DNA from: JBFIHZ01 sp041601535
Lineage (GTDB): Bacteria; Pseudomonadota; Gammaproteobacteria; Xanthomonadales; SZUA-36
Direction: 5' to 3'
DNA length: 5,809 bases
Assembly (NCBI GenBank): GCA_041601535.1
Contig: JBFIHZ010000277.1
Span: 1 to 5,809 of the forward strand
Shown: positions 5,769-5,809 of the stretch, in pieces
Numbering within the stretch: the stretch's first letter is position 1
Layout of the letters: each line of letters begins with the position of its first letter
Program-made: the position numbers and the translations under genes
Notes under the pieces: generated by a model
What the model was told of the DNA's origin: nothing
What the model saw: the letters and a program-made list of their open reading frames with translations, nothing else
Database searches by the model: none

Positions 5769-5809
5769 GTTCGCTCCAGTTGCTGAACATCACACGATTT
5801 GGATGTGCA
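5765..5809 (+). CDS. Possible start of a cassette gene, 3' end outside window
   Basis: An ATG at 5765-5767 lies inside the attC right-hand box (GTTATGC). It opens a frame that stays open to the window edge, giving MRSLQLLNITRFGCA. Cassette genes often start within a few bases of the attC boundary, so the position fits. No clear Shine-Dalgarno sequence precedes it, and 15 codons are too few to judge coding potential or family. The true start may lie further right or the frame may be chance. Confidence 0.3.
   Translation, partial: MRSLQLLNITRFGCA

Overview
The window looks like chromosome from a Gram-negative, probably gammaproteobacterial, free-living bacterium. The inference rests on three things: a very large secreted beta-rich repeat protein with a pre-peptidase C-terminal (PPC) type domain and a 'KDGFE' tail, a Rho-independent terminator with a C(UACG)G loop, and a well-formed integron attC site. 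The species cannot be named from the sequence.

Layout: (1) Positions 2-307 (+) hold the 3' end of a gene for a beta-propeller-like protein that enters from the left edge. (2) Positions 308-539 are a convergent intergenic space with a strong terminator at 353-378. (3) Positions 540-5249 (-) hold one gene for a 1569-residue secreted protein, which fills about 80 percent of the window. Its signal peptide is followed by the first half of a PPC domain, then about 1355 residues of propeller-type repeats, then the second half of the same PPC domain and a short acidic tail. (4) Positions 5250-5674 carry the ribosome-binding and probable promoter region of that gene plus sequence in which I see no convincing gene. 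(5) Positions 5675-5768 are an attC recombination site in the + orientation, with both canonical extrahelical bases. (6) From 5765, an ATG inside the attC right-hand box opens a frame that runs off the right edge and may be the start of a cassette gene.

The two protein genes converge and probably share the terminator region. Both encode beta-propeller-like products, but nothing visible shows that they work together. The attC marks the right edge as integron cassette territory, although no integrase and no second attC are visible. The most notable items are the PPC domain split by a giant repeat insertion, the two classes of roughly 110-118-residue super-repeats inside it, and the lone attC with a start codon embedded in its recombination box.
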